Source: Pararhizobium mangrovi (GTDB lineage: Bacteria; Pseudomonadota; Alphaproteobacteria; Rhizobiales; Rhizobiaceae). From it: DNA of 64,000 nucleotides. The notes under the pieces were generated by a model, which saw only the letters and a program-made list of their open reading frames with translations, did not search any database and had not been told where the DNA came from. The stretch is taken from contig NZ_VHLH01000025.1 in assembly GCF_006516965.1 (NCBI RefSeq), forward strand, positions 1 through 64,000. Direction: 5' to 3'. Positions 26,927 to 36,045 of this stretch are shown here, piece by piece (within the stretch, counting starts at the first letter, position 1; the number at the start of each line of letters is the position of its first letter). A program made the translations under genes and the position numbers.

Positions 26927-29900
26927 TCAGCCGGCGGTGCCGGAAGCCTTCGGACCATGCTTGGCGTTCAGCGCGATGAGCTTGCGGATGAGGCCGTCGG
27001 TGATCTTGCCGGTAGGCTCGGCGCCGATCGACTTCTGGAAGGCGCGGATGGCCGAACGGGTATGTTCGCCCATCATCCCGTCGGTCGGGCCGGCATCGTA
27101 GCCGTTGTTGTTCAGGATCGCCTGGATGTTGCGCACGGCCTTCTTCATGTCGACCGAACCGGTCGTCACTTCCTTGCCGCTCCAGGCGGCCGGCATGTCG
27201 GCGCCGTTGGCCTTCGCATCGATGGGCTCGGCCTGCCAGTCGGTAGCCGCCTGGCGCGCCTTCGCGAGATCGCTCTTGTCGAGCGCCGCGGCCACCTGCT
27301 CCTTCTTGTCGGTCGCGTCCTTGTCGCCGCCCCGGGCCGCGATGGCGAACCATTTGTAGGACTGCGTCAGATCGCGGGGAACGCCGTTGCCCTGCGCGTA
27401 GAGGATGGCGAGGTTGAACTGGCTGTCCTTCACGCCATGTTCGGCGGCATCCTGGAACCACCGCACCGCGTTGTCGTAGGAAGGCTTGCCGTCCTCGCCC
27501 ATGGCGTAGAGCACGGCGAGATTGTGCATGGCACTGATGTTGCCGGCTTTCGCCGCCTTCGTGTACCAGTTCTTCGCCGTGTCGACGTTGCGGTCGACGC
27601 CAGAGCCCTTCTCGTAGAAATTCGCGAGCCGGTATTCGGCCGGCGCGAAACCGCGCGTGGCGGCCGCCTCGTACCACTTGGCCGCTTCGCCGAGGTCGGT
27701 GTCGACACCGCGACCCTCGGTGTAGCGCGCACCGATCTCGAACAGCGCCTTCGGATCGCCCTTTTCGGCCGCCTTGCGAAGTGCCGCCGGACCGATCGCT
27801 TCCGGCACGGCCGGAACGGGGCTCGTGCTGCCGGCATCGGCCGTCTGCTTGCCCGCTTCCGACCCCGTATCTTTCGCGTTCGAAGTTTGCGCCGTGGCCA
27901 CCGGATCGCCGTCGTCGCCGTTTGCGGCGTCGGCCGCACTCAGGCGGGAGGCGTCCTTGACCGCCTGGGCGGAGCCGAGCGAAAGCGCGCCGTCGGCAAG
28001 CATCCGCTGCGGCGTCAGTACCTGCGAAGCCGGTTCGCCATCGGCCGTCTCGCCCTTCGTCGGAGAACCGGCGTTCGTTCCGAACGGCGGTGCGGGAAGG
28101 TCGCGTGCCGCCCGTTGGGGCTTGCTCGGCGTATCGGCCTGCGTATCGTTCGGCGCGCTCGCCGCCGCATCGCCGTCCACCGCCTGATCGGCCGGCTCGG
28201 CGTCCTTGACGAGCGGTGCCTTGGCGTCTGCCGCCGGCGCGGTCGACGCGCCCGTCGCGTCGTCGGGCTTCGCGGCCGGCGATTTGCCCCCGCCATCGAT
28301 GGAAGGAACGGTGTCGAGATCGGCTTCGGCGTCCGAGGCGCGCGACGTCGTCGAAGCGGTCTGTTCGTTGGAAACGCCCGGCGTGCCGGCATCCTGCGCG
28401 CCGATGGCCGCGACCGGCTGGTCCGGCTGCTCGAAGAAGTCGTTGGCGAGCGGCCAGGCGAGGAGCGCGAGGAGCACCGCACCGGCACCGAGCAGGATCG
28501 GGCGGCGGTGGCGCTTGGCCGTTCCGGTGAAACCGGAACCGGTCTTTTCCTTCGCACCCTTCGTCGTGTCCGCTTCGCTCACCGCTGCCTGGGCGGCACG
28601 GCGCGCGGCGGCGATGAAGTCCGTCTGGCTTTCGTTCGCACCGGCAGCGGAATCCCCGCCTGCCGCGGATCGTTCGTCGTCGCTGCGCCGGCTCTGGCGC
28701 AGGAGCCCGCGAATGTCGGGCTGGCCGGAGCCGGGTTCGAGGGGCTCATTGAGCACCGCCGCATCGAGATCGTCGCGTTCGTCCTCGTTTTCGCGGTCGA
28801 AGGCGTCCGCAGGGTCAAGAGCGGGCGTTTCGGCGAGCGCGTTGCGCGTCTTGGCGTCGTCATGCGCCCGTGCTGCCGGCATCTCGTCCCCGCCGGTAAA
28901 CGGATCGTCGCGATCGTCGTCGAGCGCCATCACGTCGAGACCGGCGAACCCGGCTGCAGCCGCCGCGCCTTCCTCGCGCGCATCGACGTCGCCGCGTGCG
29001 ACCGGCGTTTCGGCCTGCGCGGCATGCTCGCCGGCATACGCGTCGGCCTCTTCGCCGGGTACCGAAAGAGGGGTGACCGGCGGCACCGACGGCTTCCCGC
29101 CGTGGCGCGTGTCGTTCAGTGCCTGCAGGTGCTCGGCGATCTTGATCAGCGTATCGTGCACCGCCTCGAAGGCCTGCGCGGTACGCTTCTCGCTGTGCCG
29201 GCCGAGATTCTCGAGCGTGCGCAGATCGCGCGCGAGTTCCGACATCGCGGCGATCTCGCCCTCGCGGTCCTGCGACGATCCGACCGGCCGTTGCGCATAG
29301 GCCTCGATCACCGCTTCGGCCGCCTGGCGCGCGGCCTCGACGATGTAGTCGTCGTTGGTCTCCAGATGCTCCTCGATCGCGCTGATGCGCGGTTCGAGAT
29401 GCGTCTCGCCCATGGACGGGCCCTTTGCCATCATCTGGCTGAGGCCGACCAGCTGTTCTTCGAGCCGATCCATCGCGCCCGCATCGTGGGGAGCGCTCTG
29501 GCTTTCGTCGAGCCGGCGGGCGATGTCGTCGAGACGCTGTTCGAGACCGGAAAGGTCCGGCGCGCCGACGGACGCCTCGCCGCGCGACTGGGCGCGTTCC
29601 ATAACCGCTTCGATGCGGCTGACGAGCCCGTCCTGCCCGGCCTGGTTGGCCGTGCCGAGCGCATCGATCCGCTCCGCGAGATCGTCGAGCCGACCGGCGA
29701 GCGCCTCGTCGAGCGTGCCGTGGTCGAGGCCTTCGATCCGCGTCGAGATTTCGGCGAGCCGTGCAGCGAGCCCCGTCGCGTTTTCCGGATCTCCTGCATC
29801 GCCGATCAGGCCGGAGAGGCTTTCCACCCGGTCGCCGAGCGCGCGTACGCTGCCTTCGCTCGCAACCCCGTCCAGCTTTTCCGAAAGGCCGCTCAGGCGG

Positions 29901-30808
29901 TCGGCAAGCCGTTCGATCGCCTCGCCGTCGCCGGTGCCTTCGAGCTGCGCGGAAAGGCCTTCCATGCGGCTTTCGATCCGCGAAAGCGTTTCTTCGCTGT
30001 TTCCCGAATCGCCGACCGCGATCACGGCGCGACTGATCTCGTCGAGCCGTTCGCCGAGCTCGGAAAAGCGGTGGTCGATCGAGGCCTCGTCGAGATTGAC
30101 CTGTTCGGCGAGCGTTTCGAGTGCCGAAGCGACGGCCTTGAGCTGCGTCTCGGTCTCCTCCGCTTCCGGGCTCTCGCCGAGCCCTGCGATGGAAACCTTG
30201 ATCTCCTCGAGCCTTCCGGCGAGCGCGCCGACCTCCTCGCGCAGCGAGCCGTCGTCGAGCTTCGAAAGGCGTTCATCGAGGACGCTCCAGCCGCGTTCGG
30301 TCTCGCGCGCCACGGCGCCGACCGTCTCGCGCAGGCCGGCGACCTCTTCGGCCAAAGCCGTATCGGAAGGGTCCGAGGGCTGTGCACCCAGCCGTTCGAT
30401 CGCGCCGGCCAGACGGCCGAGTTCGCCGCGCAAGGCATTGGAAAGCGGTTGGCTCGCCCGTTCGGAAAGATCGGCGAGTTCGTCGCGCAGGCCCGAAAGT
30501 TCGCGGGAGAGGCTGTCGGAGAAATCGCGCTTCAGGTCGCCACGCAGGCCCAGCAGCTTCTCCGCGATCTCCCGCATCGCCGAATCCGAGTCGTCGGGGC
30601 CGGCAGCACCGGCGGTGCGTGCCGCGCCTTCGCGCTCGGCAATCGCTTTGTCCCCCGGCGCCCTGGCTGTCCGATGCTCCGTGTGGTCGCCACTCGTGCC
30701 GCCCTGGCGCACCATCAGGCCCTCGATACGCGCTTCGAGCCCGTCGATCGTCCGGCTCAATGCATCGAGGGACGAAGAACGTCCGCGGCTGTCTCGTGAA
30801 GGTGTCAT
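26927..30808 (-). CDS. PodJ-like polar localization protein with coiled coils, Sel1 repeats and peptidoglycan-binding domain
   Basis: This 1293-residue protein has the layout of PodJ-type polar organisers. A very long cytoplasmic region of coiled coil (about 15-600) contains repeated LSDRLDEIS/LAERIDAL-type units. An acidic linker and a single membrane helix near 766-788 (PILLGAGAVLLALLAWPL) follow. The periplasmic part has a disordered segment, four or more Sel1 repeats at about 1005-1175 (AEYRLANFYEKGSGVDRN; DSQFNLAILYAQGNGVPRD) and a C-terminal peptidoglycan-binding domain at about 1220-1282. I chose the ATG at 30808; the frame stays open upstream but without coding character. Members scaffold polar cell-cycle or flagellar assembly. 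Confidence 0.85.
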   Translation of the reverse strand: MTPSRDSRGRSSSLDALSRTIDGLEARIEGLMVRQGGTSGDHTEHRTARAPGDKAIAEREGAARTAGAAGPDDSDSAMREIAEKLLGLRGDLKRDFSDSLSRELSGLRDELADLSERASQPLSNALRGELGRLAGAIERLGAQPSDPSDTALAEEVAGLRETVGAVARETERGWSVLDERLSKLDDGSLREEVGALAGRLEEIKVSIAGLGESPEAEETETQLKAVASALETLAEQVNLDEASIDHRFSELGERLDEISRAVIAVGDSGNSEETLSRIESRMEGLSAQLEGTGDGEAIERLADRLSGLSEKLDGVASEGSVRALGDRVESLSGLIGDAGDPENATGLAARLAEISTRIEGLDHGTLDEALAGRLDDLAERIDALGTANQAGQDGLVSRIEAVMERAQSRGEASVGAPDLSGLEQRLDDIARRLDESQSAPHDAGAMDRLEEQLVGLSQMMAKGPSMGETHLEPRISAIEEHLETNDDYIVEAARQAAEAVIEAYAQRPVGSSQDREGEIAAMSELARDLRTLENLGRHSEKRTAQAFEAVHDTLIKIAEHLQALNDTRHGGKPSVPPVTPLSVPGEEADAYAGEHAAQAETPVARGDVDAREEGAAAAAGFAGLDVMALDDDRDDPFTGGDEMPAARAHDDAKTRNALAETPALDPADAFDRENEDERDDLDAAVLNEPLEPGSGQPDIRGLLRQSRRSDDERSAAGGDSAAGANESQTDFIAAARRAAQAAVSEADTTKGAKEKTGSGFTGTAKRHRRPILLGAGAVLLALLAWPLANDFFEQPDQPVAAIGAQDAGTPGVSNEQTASTTSRASDAEADLDTVPSIDGGGKSPAAKPDDATGASTAPAADAKAPLVKDAEPADQAVDGDAAASAPNDTQADTPSKPQRAARDLPAPPFGTNAGSPTKGETADGEPASQVLTPQRMLADGALSLGSAQAVKDASRLSAADAANGDDGDPVATAQTSNAKDTGSEAGKQTADAGSTSPVPAVPEAIGPAALRKAAEKGDPKALFEIGARYTEGRGVDTDLGEAAKWYEAAATRGFAPAEYRLANFYEKGSGVDRNVDTAKNWYTKAAKAGNISAMHNLAVLYAMGEDGKPSYDNAVRWFQDAAEHGVKDSQFNLAILYAQGNGVPRDLTQSYKWFAIAARGGDKDATDKKEQVAAALDKSDLAKARQAATDWQAEPIDAKANGADMPAAWSGKEVTTGSVDMKKAVRNIQAILNNNGYDAGPTDGMMGEHTRSAIRAFQKSIGAEPTGKITDGLIRKLIALNAKHGPKASGTAG

Positions 30809-30961
30809 GATCGTTACGTCGCCCCAACCCGACTGCATTCGCAATGAATGGCCCCACCGCCCCGAACGAGGCGCGCCCCCTGAACAGGAGGACGCTGGAG
30901 GACGATGTCGCTCCAGTATCGTGCAGCCCTTCGACTTGGACCGAACATTCACCGGATATGG

Positions 30962-30977
30962 TAAATACCGCGTTAAT
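30962..30977. promoter_or_regulatory. Imperfect CtrA-like site upstream of the PodJ-like gene
   Basis: TAAA at 30962-30965 and TTAA at 30973-30976 are seven bases apart, one base short of a perfect CtrA box. The site lies in the 291-base divergent gap between the PodJ-like gene and the secreted protein at 31100. Confidence 0.25.
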
Positions 30978-31099
30978 ACGCGCTTTGGTTGCCGGTGATT
31001 GCATGGTGATCGCGTCGGTGGCGACCGGTGAGTACGACGCGCTTGAAACCGTCCGCCGCTCGCCGCATGCTCGGCGGACCCGATCCGAAGGAGACCGCC

Positions 31100-31606
31100 A
31101 TGCGCATGATCGTCCTGATGGCTGCATCGGCCACGCTTGCCGCGATGCCGATCGCGGCCAGTGCCGCCGACTGTCCGAGCGGCAGCGATTCGATCTTCAA
31201 GGTCGAGAAGTGGTCGGCCGACAAGCACGACGGCCCCGGGACGGAAGTCTCGATCACCTACCGCAACGTCGCCGACGCACAGGTGGAGATCGCCGACGCC
31301 ACGGCCTGGTTCGAAGACGTCCTCGGCCAGAGCATCGGCGGCGTGCCGCTGAACCCGGACCCGAAGCTCGCGCCGGGCAGGACACGCACGGACAAGCGCC
31401 TCGTCACCGGCGTCGATCGCTTGACCATCACCGACAAGGCGTATCTGAAGGCCCGCATCTGCGTCGACGCGGTCTTGTGGAAAGGCGGGAAGACGAAGTT
31501 CTTCGACGGAAGGGCCGGCGCGAGGGAAGACGAGGCGAAGACGGCCAGGGCGGCAACGGACCCCGCCACGGCTACGGGTTCTTCGCCAAAGACTCCCTCA
31601 CGTTAG
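31100..31606 (+). CDS. Secreted hypothetical protein
   Basis: Not recognised. From ATG 31100 the product has 168 residues; AAGGAG lies six bases upstream and decides the start. A signal peptide (about 1-23, MIVLMAASATLAAMPIAASA) precedes a mature domain with two Cys (DCPSGSDSIFKVEKWSADK; ARICVDAVLWKGGK) and alternating beta-strand pattern, which could be disulfide-linked. The C-terminal 30 residues are low-complexity. No neighbour suggests a function. Confidence 0.65.
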   Translation: MRMIVLMAASATLAAMPIAASAADCPSGSDSIFKVEKWSADKHDGPGTEVSITYRNVADAQVEIADATAWFEDVLGQSIGGVPLNPDPKLAPGRTRTDKRLVTGVDRLTITDKAYLKARICVDAVLWKGGKTKFFDGRAGAREDEAKTARAATDPATATGSSPKTPSR

Positions 31607-31682
31607 AGCACCCCAGCCAATAGCGCGTCCTGTCGGCCGGGCGGATCGCTCACGTAGCGAATAGGCGAACCGACTTAACGCA

Positions 31683-31871
31683 CTACTGGAAAATTGCGAT
31701 GATGCCCTGAACGATGGTCGCGCCGCCGATCGGCGCGATCAGCAGCATGAGGAAGTTCAAGAAAAGCAGCCACAGAAGGACCTTTTCGCCGCGCGGCGAC
31801 AGACCCTTCTTCTGCGGCTCCGGATGCCAGGGCTCCGGCGGCGGATCGTAGTTCTTGAGATCGAGGAACAT
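31683..31871 (-). CDS. Small conserved membrane protein
   Basis: This 62-residue protein has a Pro-rich N-terminus (DLKNYDPPPEPWHPEPQKK) and a C-terminal membrane hairpin or long helix (LLWLLFLNFLMLLIAPIGG). GGAGGAG lies just upstream of the ATG at 31871 and sets the start; the longer reading in the same frame has no such site. It lies between a secreted protein gene and pgi. Function unknown. Confidence 0.65.
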   Translation of the reverse strand: MFLDLKNYDPPPEPWHPEPQKKGLSPRGEKVLLWLLFLNFLMLLIAPIGGATIVQGIIAIFQ

Positions 31872-31992
31872 CGCTCCTCCCCCTTTTCGCAAAGGATGCC
31901 AGCAAAGCCGCCCCCCGACAAGCGCCCTTCCCCGGGCGCCCTCCCTTTGCCGATAGATAGAACGCCCGAACAACGCGGCGAGCGTTACCCGA

Positions 31993-33645
31993 CTATCCGG
32001 ATGCAGTCTCGCCCCGCATCCTGCGGACGATCGCGACGAGGCCGGCGGTCGAGGAATCGTGGCCTTGCGTATCCTCCTTACCTTCCACCACCGGCAGCAG
32101 GCCCGTCGCCAGTTCCTTGCCGAGTTCCACGCCCCACTGGTCGAACGCGTTGATGCCGAAGATCTGCGCTTCGGTGAAGACGCGGTGCTCGTAGAGCGCG
32201 ATCAGGCGGCCGAGCGCGTAGGGCGTCAGTTCCTCGTAGAGGATCGTGACCGACGGCCGGTTGCCGGTGAAGACGCGGTGCGGCGCGATGCGGTTCGCTT
32301 CGTCCTCGCCCATGCCCTTGTCGAGAAGCTGCCGGCGCGCTTCGTCGAGCGAACGCCCGCGCATGAAGGCCTCCGACTGCGCCAGACAGTTGGCGAGCAG
32401 AAGCCGCTGCTGGTGGTCGAGCTCCGGCTCGTGCCCCCTGGCGGCGACCATGAACTCCACCGGCACCGGATCGGTGCCCTGATGGAGCAGCTGGAAGAAG
32501 GCATGCTGGCCGTTGGTCCCCGGCTCGCCCCACGTCACCGGACCGGAATGGCGGTCGAGCGTTTCCCCGTCGCGATCCACGCCCTTGCCGTTCGATTCCA
32601 TGTCGAGCTGCTGGAGATAAGCCGGAAAGCGTGAAAGCCGCTGGTCGTAGGGGATGACGGCGCGCGAGCCGTAATCGCAGATTTCCCGATGGTAGAAGCC
32701 GACGAGGCCGAGCAGGATCGGCAGGTTCTCTTCCATCGGCGCGGTGCGGAAATGCTCGTCGATCGCGTGCGCGCCGTCGAGGAATCGGCCGAAATCGTCG
32801 CGTCCGACGGCGATCATCACCGGCAGGCCGATCGCCGACCAGACGGAATAGCGCCCGCCGACCCAGTCCCAGAAGCCGAAGGTGCGCTTTTCGTCCATGC
32901 CGAATTCGCGCACCTTGTCGAGCGCGGTCGAGACGGCGGCGAAATGGTCGATGACGGCTTCCTCGCCGAGAGCGCCGGCGATCCAGCGGCGCGCGGTGTG
33001 CGCGTTCGTCATCGTCTCGACGGTCGTGAAGGTCTTCGACGCGACGATGACGAGCGTCGTCGCCGGATCGAGGCCTTCCAGTGTATCGGCGATATGGGCG
33101 CCGTCGACATTCGAGACGAAATGCGCTCGCGGCCCGTCGTGATAGGGCTTGAGCGCGATCGTCGCCATGACGGGACCGAGATCCGATCCGCCGATGCCGA
33201 TATTGACGATGTCGGTGATTTTCTTGCCGGTCGCGCCCGTGATCTCGCCGGAGCGCACGGCTTCGGCGAATTGGCCCATCGCGTCGAGGACGGCGTTCAC
33301 CTCGGGCATCACGTCTTCGCCGTCGACGTCGATCGGGCGGTTCGAACGGTTGCGCAGCGCGACGTGCAGGACGGCACGGTCTTCCGTCGTATTGATCTTC
33401 TCGCCGGAAAACATCGCGTCACGCCGGCCCTCGACGTCGGCCGCACGCGCCACGGCGTAGAGGCCGTCCATCACCGCGTCGCTGACGGCGCATTTCGAAT
33501 AGTCGAGCGTCACGTCCTCGAACCGGGCGGAAAAACGGTCGAAACGCTGCGGATCGTCGGCGAACGCGTCGCGCATGCTCTTCGGTGCGGCATCCCCGGC
33601 CGTCGTCCTCAACTTCGCGATGGCCTTGTCGGTGGCTTCGTTCAT
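31993..33645 (-). CDS. pgi: Glucose-6-phosphate isomerase
   Basis: Pgi interconverts glucose-6-phosphate and fructose-6-phosphate in the cytoplasm, linking gluconeogenesis, pentose phosphate and Entner-Doudoroff routes. The 550-residue product contains the family signatures [17 protein letters not shown] and [17 protein letters not shown], plus the substrate segment [14 protein letters not shown]. Length fits bacterial Pgi. The start at 33645 is preceded by GGGAAAAG. It is flanked by an acyl-CoA ligase gene in the same direction 66 bases upstream. Confidence 0.96.
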   Translation of the reverse strand: MNEATDKAIAKLRTTAGDAAPKSMRDAFADDPQRFDRFSARFEDVTLDYSKCAVSDAVMDGLYAVARAADVEGRRDAMFSGEKINTTEDRAVLHVALRNRSNRPIDVDGEDVMPEVNAVLDAMGQFAEAVRSGEITGATGKKITDIVNIGIGGSDLGPVMATIALKPYHDGPRAHFVSNVDGAHIADTLEGLDPATTLVIVASKTFTTVETMTNAHTARRWIAGALGEEAVIDHFAAVSTALDKVREFGMDEKRTFGFWDWVGGRYSVWSAIGLPVMIAVGRDDFGRFLDGAHAIDEHFRTAPMEENLPILLGLVGFYHREICDYGSRAVIPYDQRLSRFPAYLQQLDMESNGKGVDRDGETLDRHSGPVTWGEPGTNGQHAFFQLLHQGTDPVPVEFMVAARGHEPELDHQQRLLLANCLAQSEAFMRGRSLDEARRQLLDKGMGEDEANRIAPHRVFTGNRPSVTILYEELTPYALGRLIALYEHRVFTEAQIFGINAFDQWGVELGKELATGLLPVVEGKEDTQGHDSSTAGLVAIVRRMRGETASG

Positions 33646-33711
33646 TCTTTTCCCAGGCTCCTCGTAAGCGCGCCGCGCGCAAAAGGCGGTATGGCGCGAA
33701 CGGTGGACAGA

Positions 33712-35427
33712 TCAAGCGGGCTCGCCCGTGCGCAGTTTGCGGCGGAGCACCTTGCCCAACGCGCTCCTCGGCAGGTCGTTCGCAAACACAATGCTTCTCG
33801 GCCGCTTGTAGTTCGTCAGCCTCTCGCGGCACCATGCACGGATCGTCGCTTCGTCGAGGTTTTCGTCGCCGGCGACGACGAAGAGTTTCACGACTTCGCC
33901 CGACATCGCGTCCGGCATGGCGATGGCCGCCGCGTCGCGCACGCCGGGATGCTCGCACACCACTGCCTCGATCTCGCTCGGATAGACGTTGAAGCCGGAA
34001 ACGACGATCATGTCCTTGCGCCGATCGATGAGGGTGAGCGTTCCGTCGTGCGCCATCATGCCGATGTCGCCGGTGCGCAGATAGCCGTTTTCCGTGAAGG
34101 CGGCGCGCGTCTCGTCGGGCTGTTTCCAGTATTCACGCATGACCTGCGGTCCCTTGACGCAGATCTCGCCCCGTTCGCCCGCTGCCATCTCGCATCCCGC
34201 ATCGTCCAGAACGACGATGTCGGTCGAAGGAAGCGGCACGCCGATGGTGCCGGTGAAGGCGGTAAGATCGAAGCGGTTGGCGGAGACGACGGGCGAGGCT
34301 TCGGAAAGGCCGTAGCCCTCCGCGATCGCGCAGCCCGTGACCGCCTGCCAGCGCTTCGCGACATCCGGTTCGGTCGCCATGCCGCCGCCGAGCGTCAGGA
34401 TCAGCCTCGAGAAGTTGATGCGGTCGAAACCCTTGTGCCGCAGCATGGCGGCGAAGAGCGTGCTCAGCCCCGGCAGCACGCTGATCGGGTAGCGCTTGAG
34501 GATCGCGATCAGCGAGCCGATGTCGCGCGCATTGGGCGCGAGCACGATATGCGTGCCGTGCTCGATGCCGGTGAAGAGCGTCACCGTCAGCGCGAAGACA
34601 TGGTAGAGCGGCAGAGCGCAGAGATAGGTGAGCTGGCGCGGCTCGCGCCGGCTCGTGAAGGCGCTCTGCAGCCAGGAAAGGTTCTGCGCGACGTTCGAGG
34701 CGATGTTGGCATGGGTCAGCACCGCGCCCTTGGCGACGCCGGTCGTCCCGCCTGTATATTGAAGGAGCGCGACGTCTTCCGGCTTCGGCACCGCCCTGGC
34801 ACCCCGCCCTTCGCGGCACGCCTTCCGGCCGGCCTCGAGCGCGGCCCGGAAAGGGACATGACCCGGAACGCGCCACGCCGGCACCATGCGCTTCACGTGG
34901 CGCGCGACGAAATCGACGAGCCGGCCCCGAGCCCCCATGCAATCGCCCGCACTGGCCACGCAGACATGCTCGACGGGCGTCTCCTTCGCGACCGCCTCGA
35001 ACGTGTGCGCGAAATTTTCCATCACGACCAGCACGGTCGCGCCGGAATCGGCGAGCTGGTGCTTGAGCTCACGCGCCGTATAGAGCGGATTGACGGGCAC
35101 GAGGATCATGCCGGCCTTGAGCGTACCGGCCGCGGCGACCGGCCAGGCGAGGATGTTCGGCATCATCACCGCGACGCGCGTTCCGGCCGGAAGTTCAAGC
35201 CCTGCAAGCCAGGCGGCGAAAGCGTCGCATAGGGTCTCGAAGGTCGCGTAGTCGATCGTCACGCCGAGGCAGGTGAAGGCCGCGCGGTCGGCGTTGCGCG
35301 CGCATGAACGCGTGATCAGCGTCGCGAGATCGCGCGGGCGCTCCGGCCCGATCTCGGCCGCGACGCTTGCCGGATAGCTGGCGAGCCACCGCCTGGCGTG
35401 CACGCGCTCGCCCTCTTCGACCTCCAT
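33712..35427 (-). CDS. Long-chain fatty acid--CoA ligase (FadD-like)
   Basis: An AMP-forming acyl-CoA synthetase that activates fatty acids for degradation or lipid synthesis. The 571-residue product has the ATP-binding loop QYTGGTTGVAKGAVLTH near 225-241, the motif GYGLSEASPVVSAN near 375, GEICVKGPQVMREYWKQP and the hinge region YLRTGDIGMMAHDG. The C-terminal catalytic Lys lies in SALGKVLRRKLR. ATG 35427 gives the usual N-terminus (WLASYPASVAAEI). Substrate length is not decided by sequence. Confidence 0.88.
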   Translation of the reverse strand: MEVEEGERVHARRWLASYPASVAAEIGPERPRDLATLITRSCARNADRAAFTCLGVTIDYATFETLCDAFAAWLAGLELPAGTRVAVMMPNILAWPVAAAGTLKAGMILVPVNPLYTARELKHQLADSGATVLVVMENFAHTFEAVAKETPVEHVCVASAGDCMGARGRLVDFVARHVKRMVPAWRVPGHVPFRAALEAGRKACREGRGARAVPKPEDVALLQYTGGTTGVAKGAVLTHANIASNVAQNLSWLQSAFTSRREPRQLTYLCALPLYHVFALTVTLFTGIEHGTHIVLAPNARDIGSLIAILKRYPISVLPGLSTLFAAMLRHKGFDRINFSRLILTLGGGMATEPDVAKRWQAVTGCAIAEGYGLSEASPVVSANRFDLTAFTGTIGVPLPSTDIVVLDDAGCEMAAGERGEICVKGPQVMREYWKQPDETRAAFTENGYLRTGDIGMMAHDGTLTLIDRRKDMIVVSGFNVYPSEIEAVVCEHPGVRDAAAIAMPDAMSGEVVKLFVVAGDENLDEATIRAWCRERLTNYKRPRSIVFANDLPRSALGKVLRRKLRTGEPA

Positions 35428-35628
35428 GTCGCCCTTCTCCCGCGCCGGACGCCCTGCGCCCCGCGCCTTTCTGCTCGCTCCCGGTCGCCCGTCGCGCCGC
35501 CGTAAACCACGTCGGAACCGGCCGAGCGGCCACGACTGGACGTCGCTTCCTCGAATACTTATGACAGCACGCGCGTTTTTGCGAGCCGGCGCCGAAGATC
35601 GAGGGGCTCGCCTCCGGAAGTGTCGGTC

Positions 35629-35967
35629 ATGGCCCTGAGTTCGCTTCTCTACGCAAGCACCGCCCGTCCCGGTCTGACGCGCGGCGAGATCGACGCCATC
35701 CTCACCGATGCGGCACGCAACAATTCGGCGCTTGGCATCACCGGCGTTCTCGCTTTCGACGGCAACGGCTTCGCACAGATCATCGAGGGCGAGACGAAGA
35801 CCGTGGAAAGCCTCTATGCGCGCATCGCCCGGGATCCGCGGCATTCGGGCTGCGTCCGGCTTTCCTTCTCGACGATCGAGGAACGCCGGTTTCCCGATTG
35901 GTCGATGGGCTATCGCAGCCTTTCCGATCTCGTGCTCATCCACGACATGGCGGAAAGCGACCTGTAG
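35629..35967 (+). CDS. Short BLUF-domain blue-light sensor
   Basis: A stand-alone BLUF domain, a flavin-binding blue-light photoreceptor. The 112-residue product has the N-terminal LSSLLYASTARPGLT with the conserved Tyr, then the NNSALGITGVLAF segment with the flavin-contacting Asn. The key Gln lies in GFAQIIEGE, and RDPRHSGCVRLSF and FPDWSMGYRSL close the domain. No output domain is attached, so it must act on a partner protein. ATG 35629 is used; a GTG at 35620 would add three residues. Confidence 0.87.
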   Translation: MALSSLLYASTARPGLTRGEIDAILTDAARNNSALGITGVLAFDGNGFAQIIEGETKTVESLYARIARDPRHSGCVRLSFSTIEERRFPDWSMGYRSLSDLVLIHDMAESDL

Positions 35968-36045
35968 GGCGCTTCCACGCCCGAGAGCGGTGGATTGACG
36001 CTCGCGTCGCATTGAACGCCGCCGGCGGCACGGCTACCACCGGCC

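Noticed and set aside
26720-30799. A 1359-codon open frame on the + strand opposite the PodJ-like gene
   Set aside because: Its Arg-rich translation has no domain pattern; it is the antisense shadow of the coiled-coil gene, kept open by GC-rich codons.
32689-35232. An 847-codon + frame across pgi and the acyl-CoA ligase
   Set aside because: Both minus-strand genes have full catalytic motifs; the + frame spans two genes and the gap between them, as shadows do.
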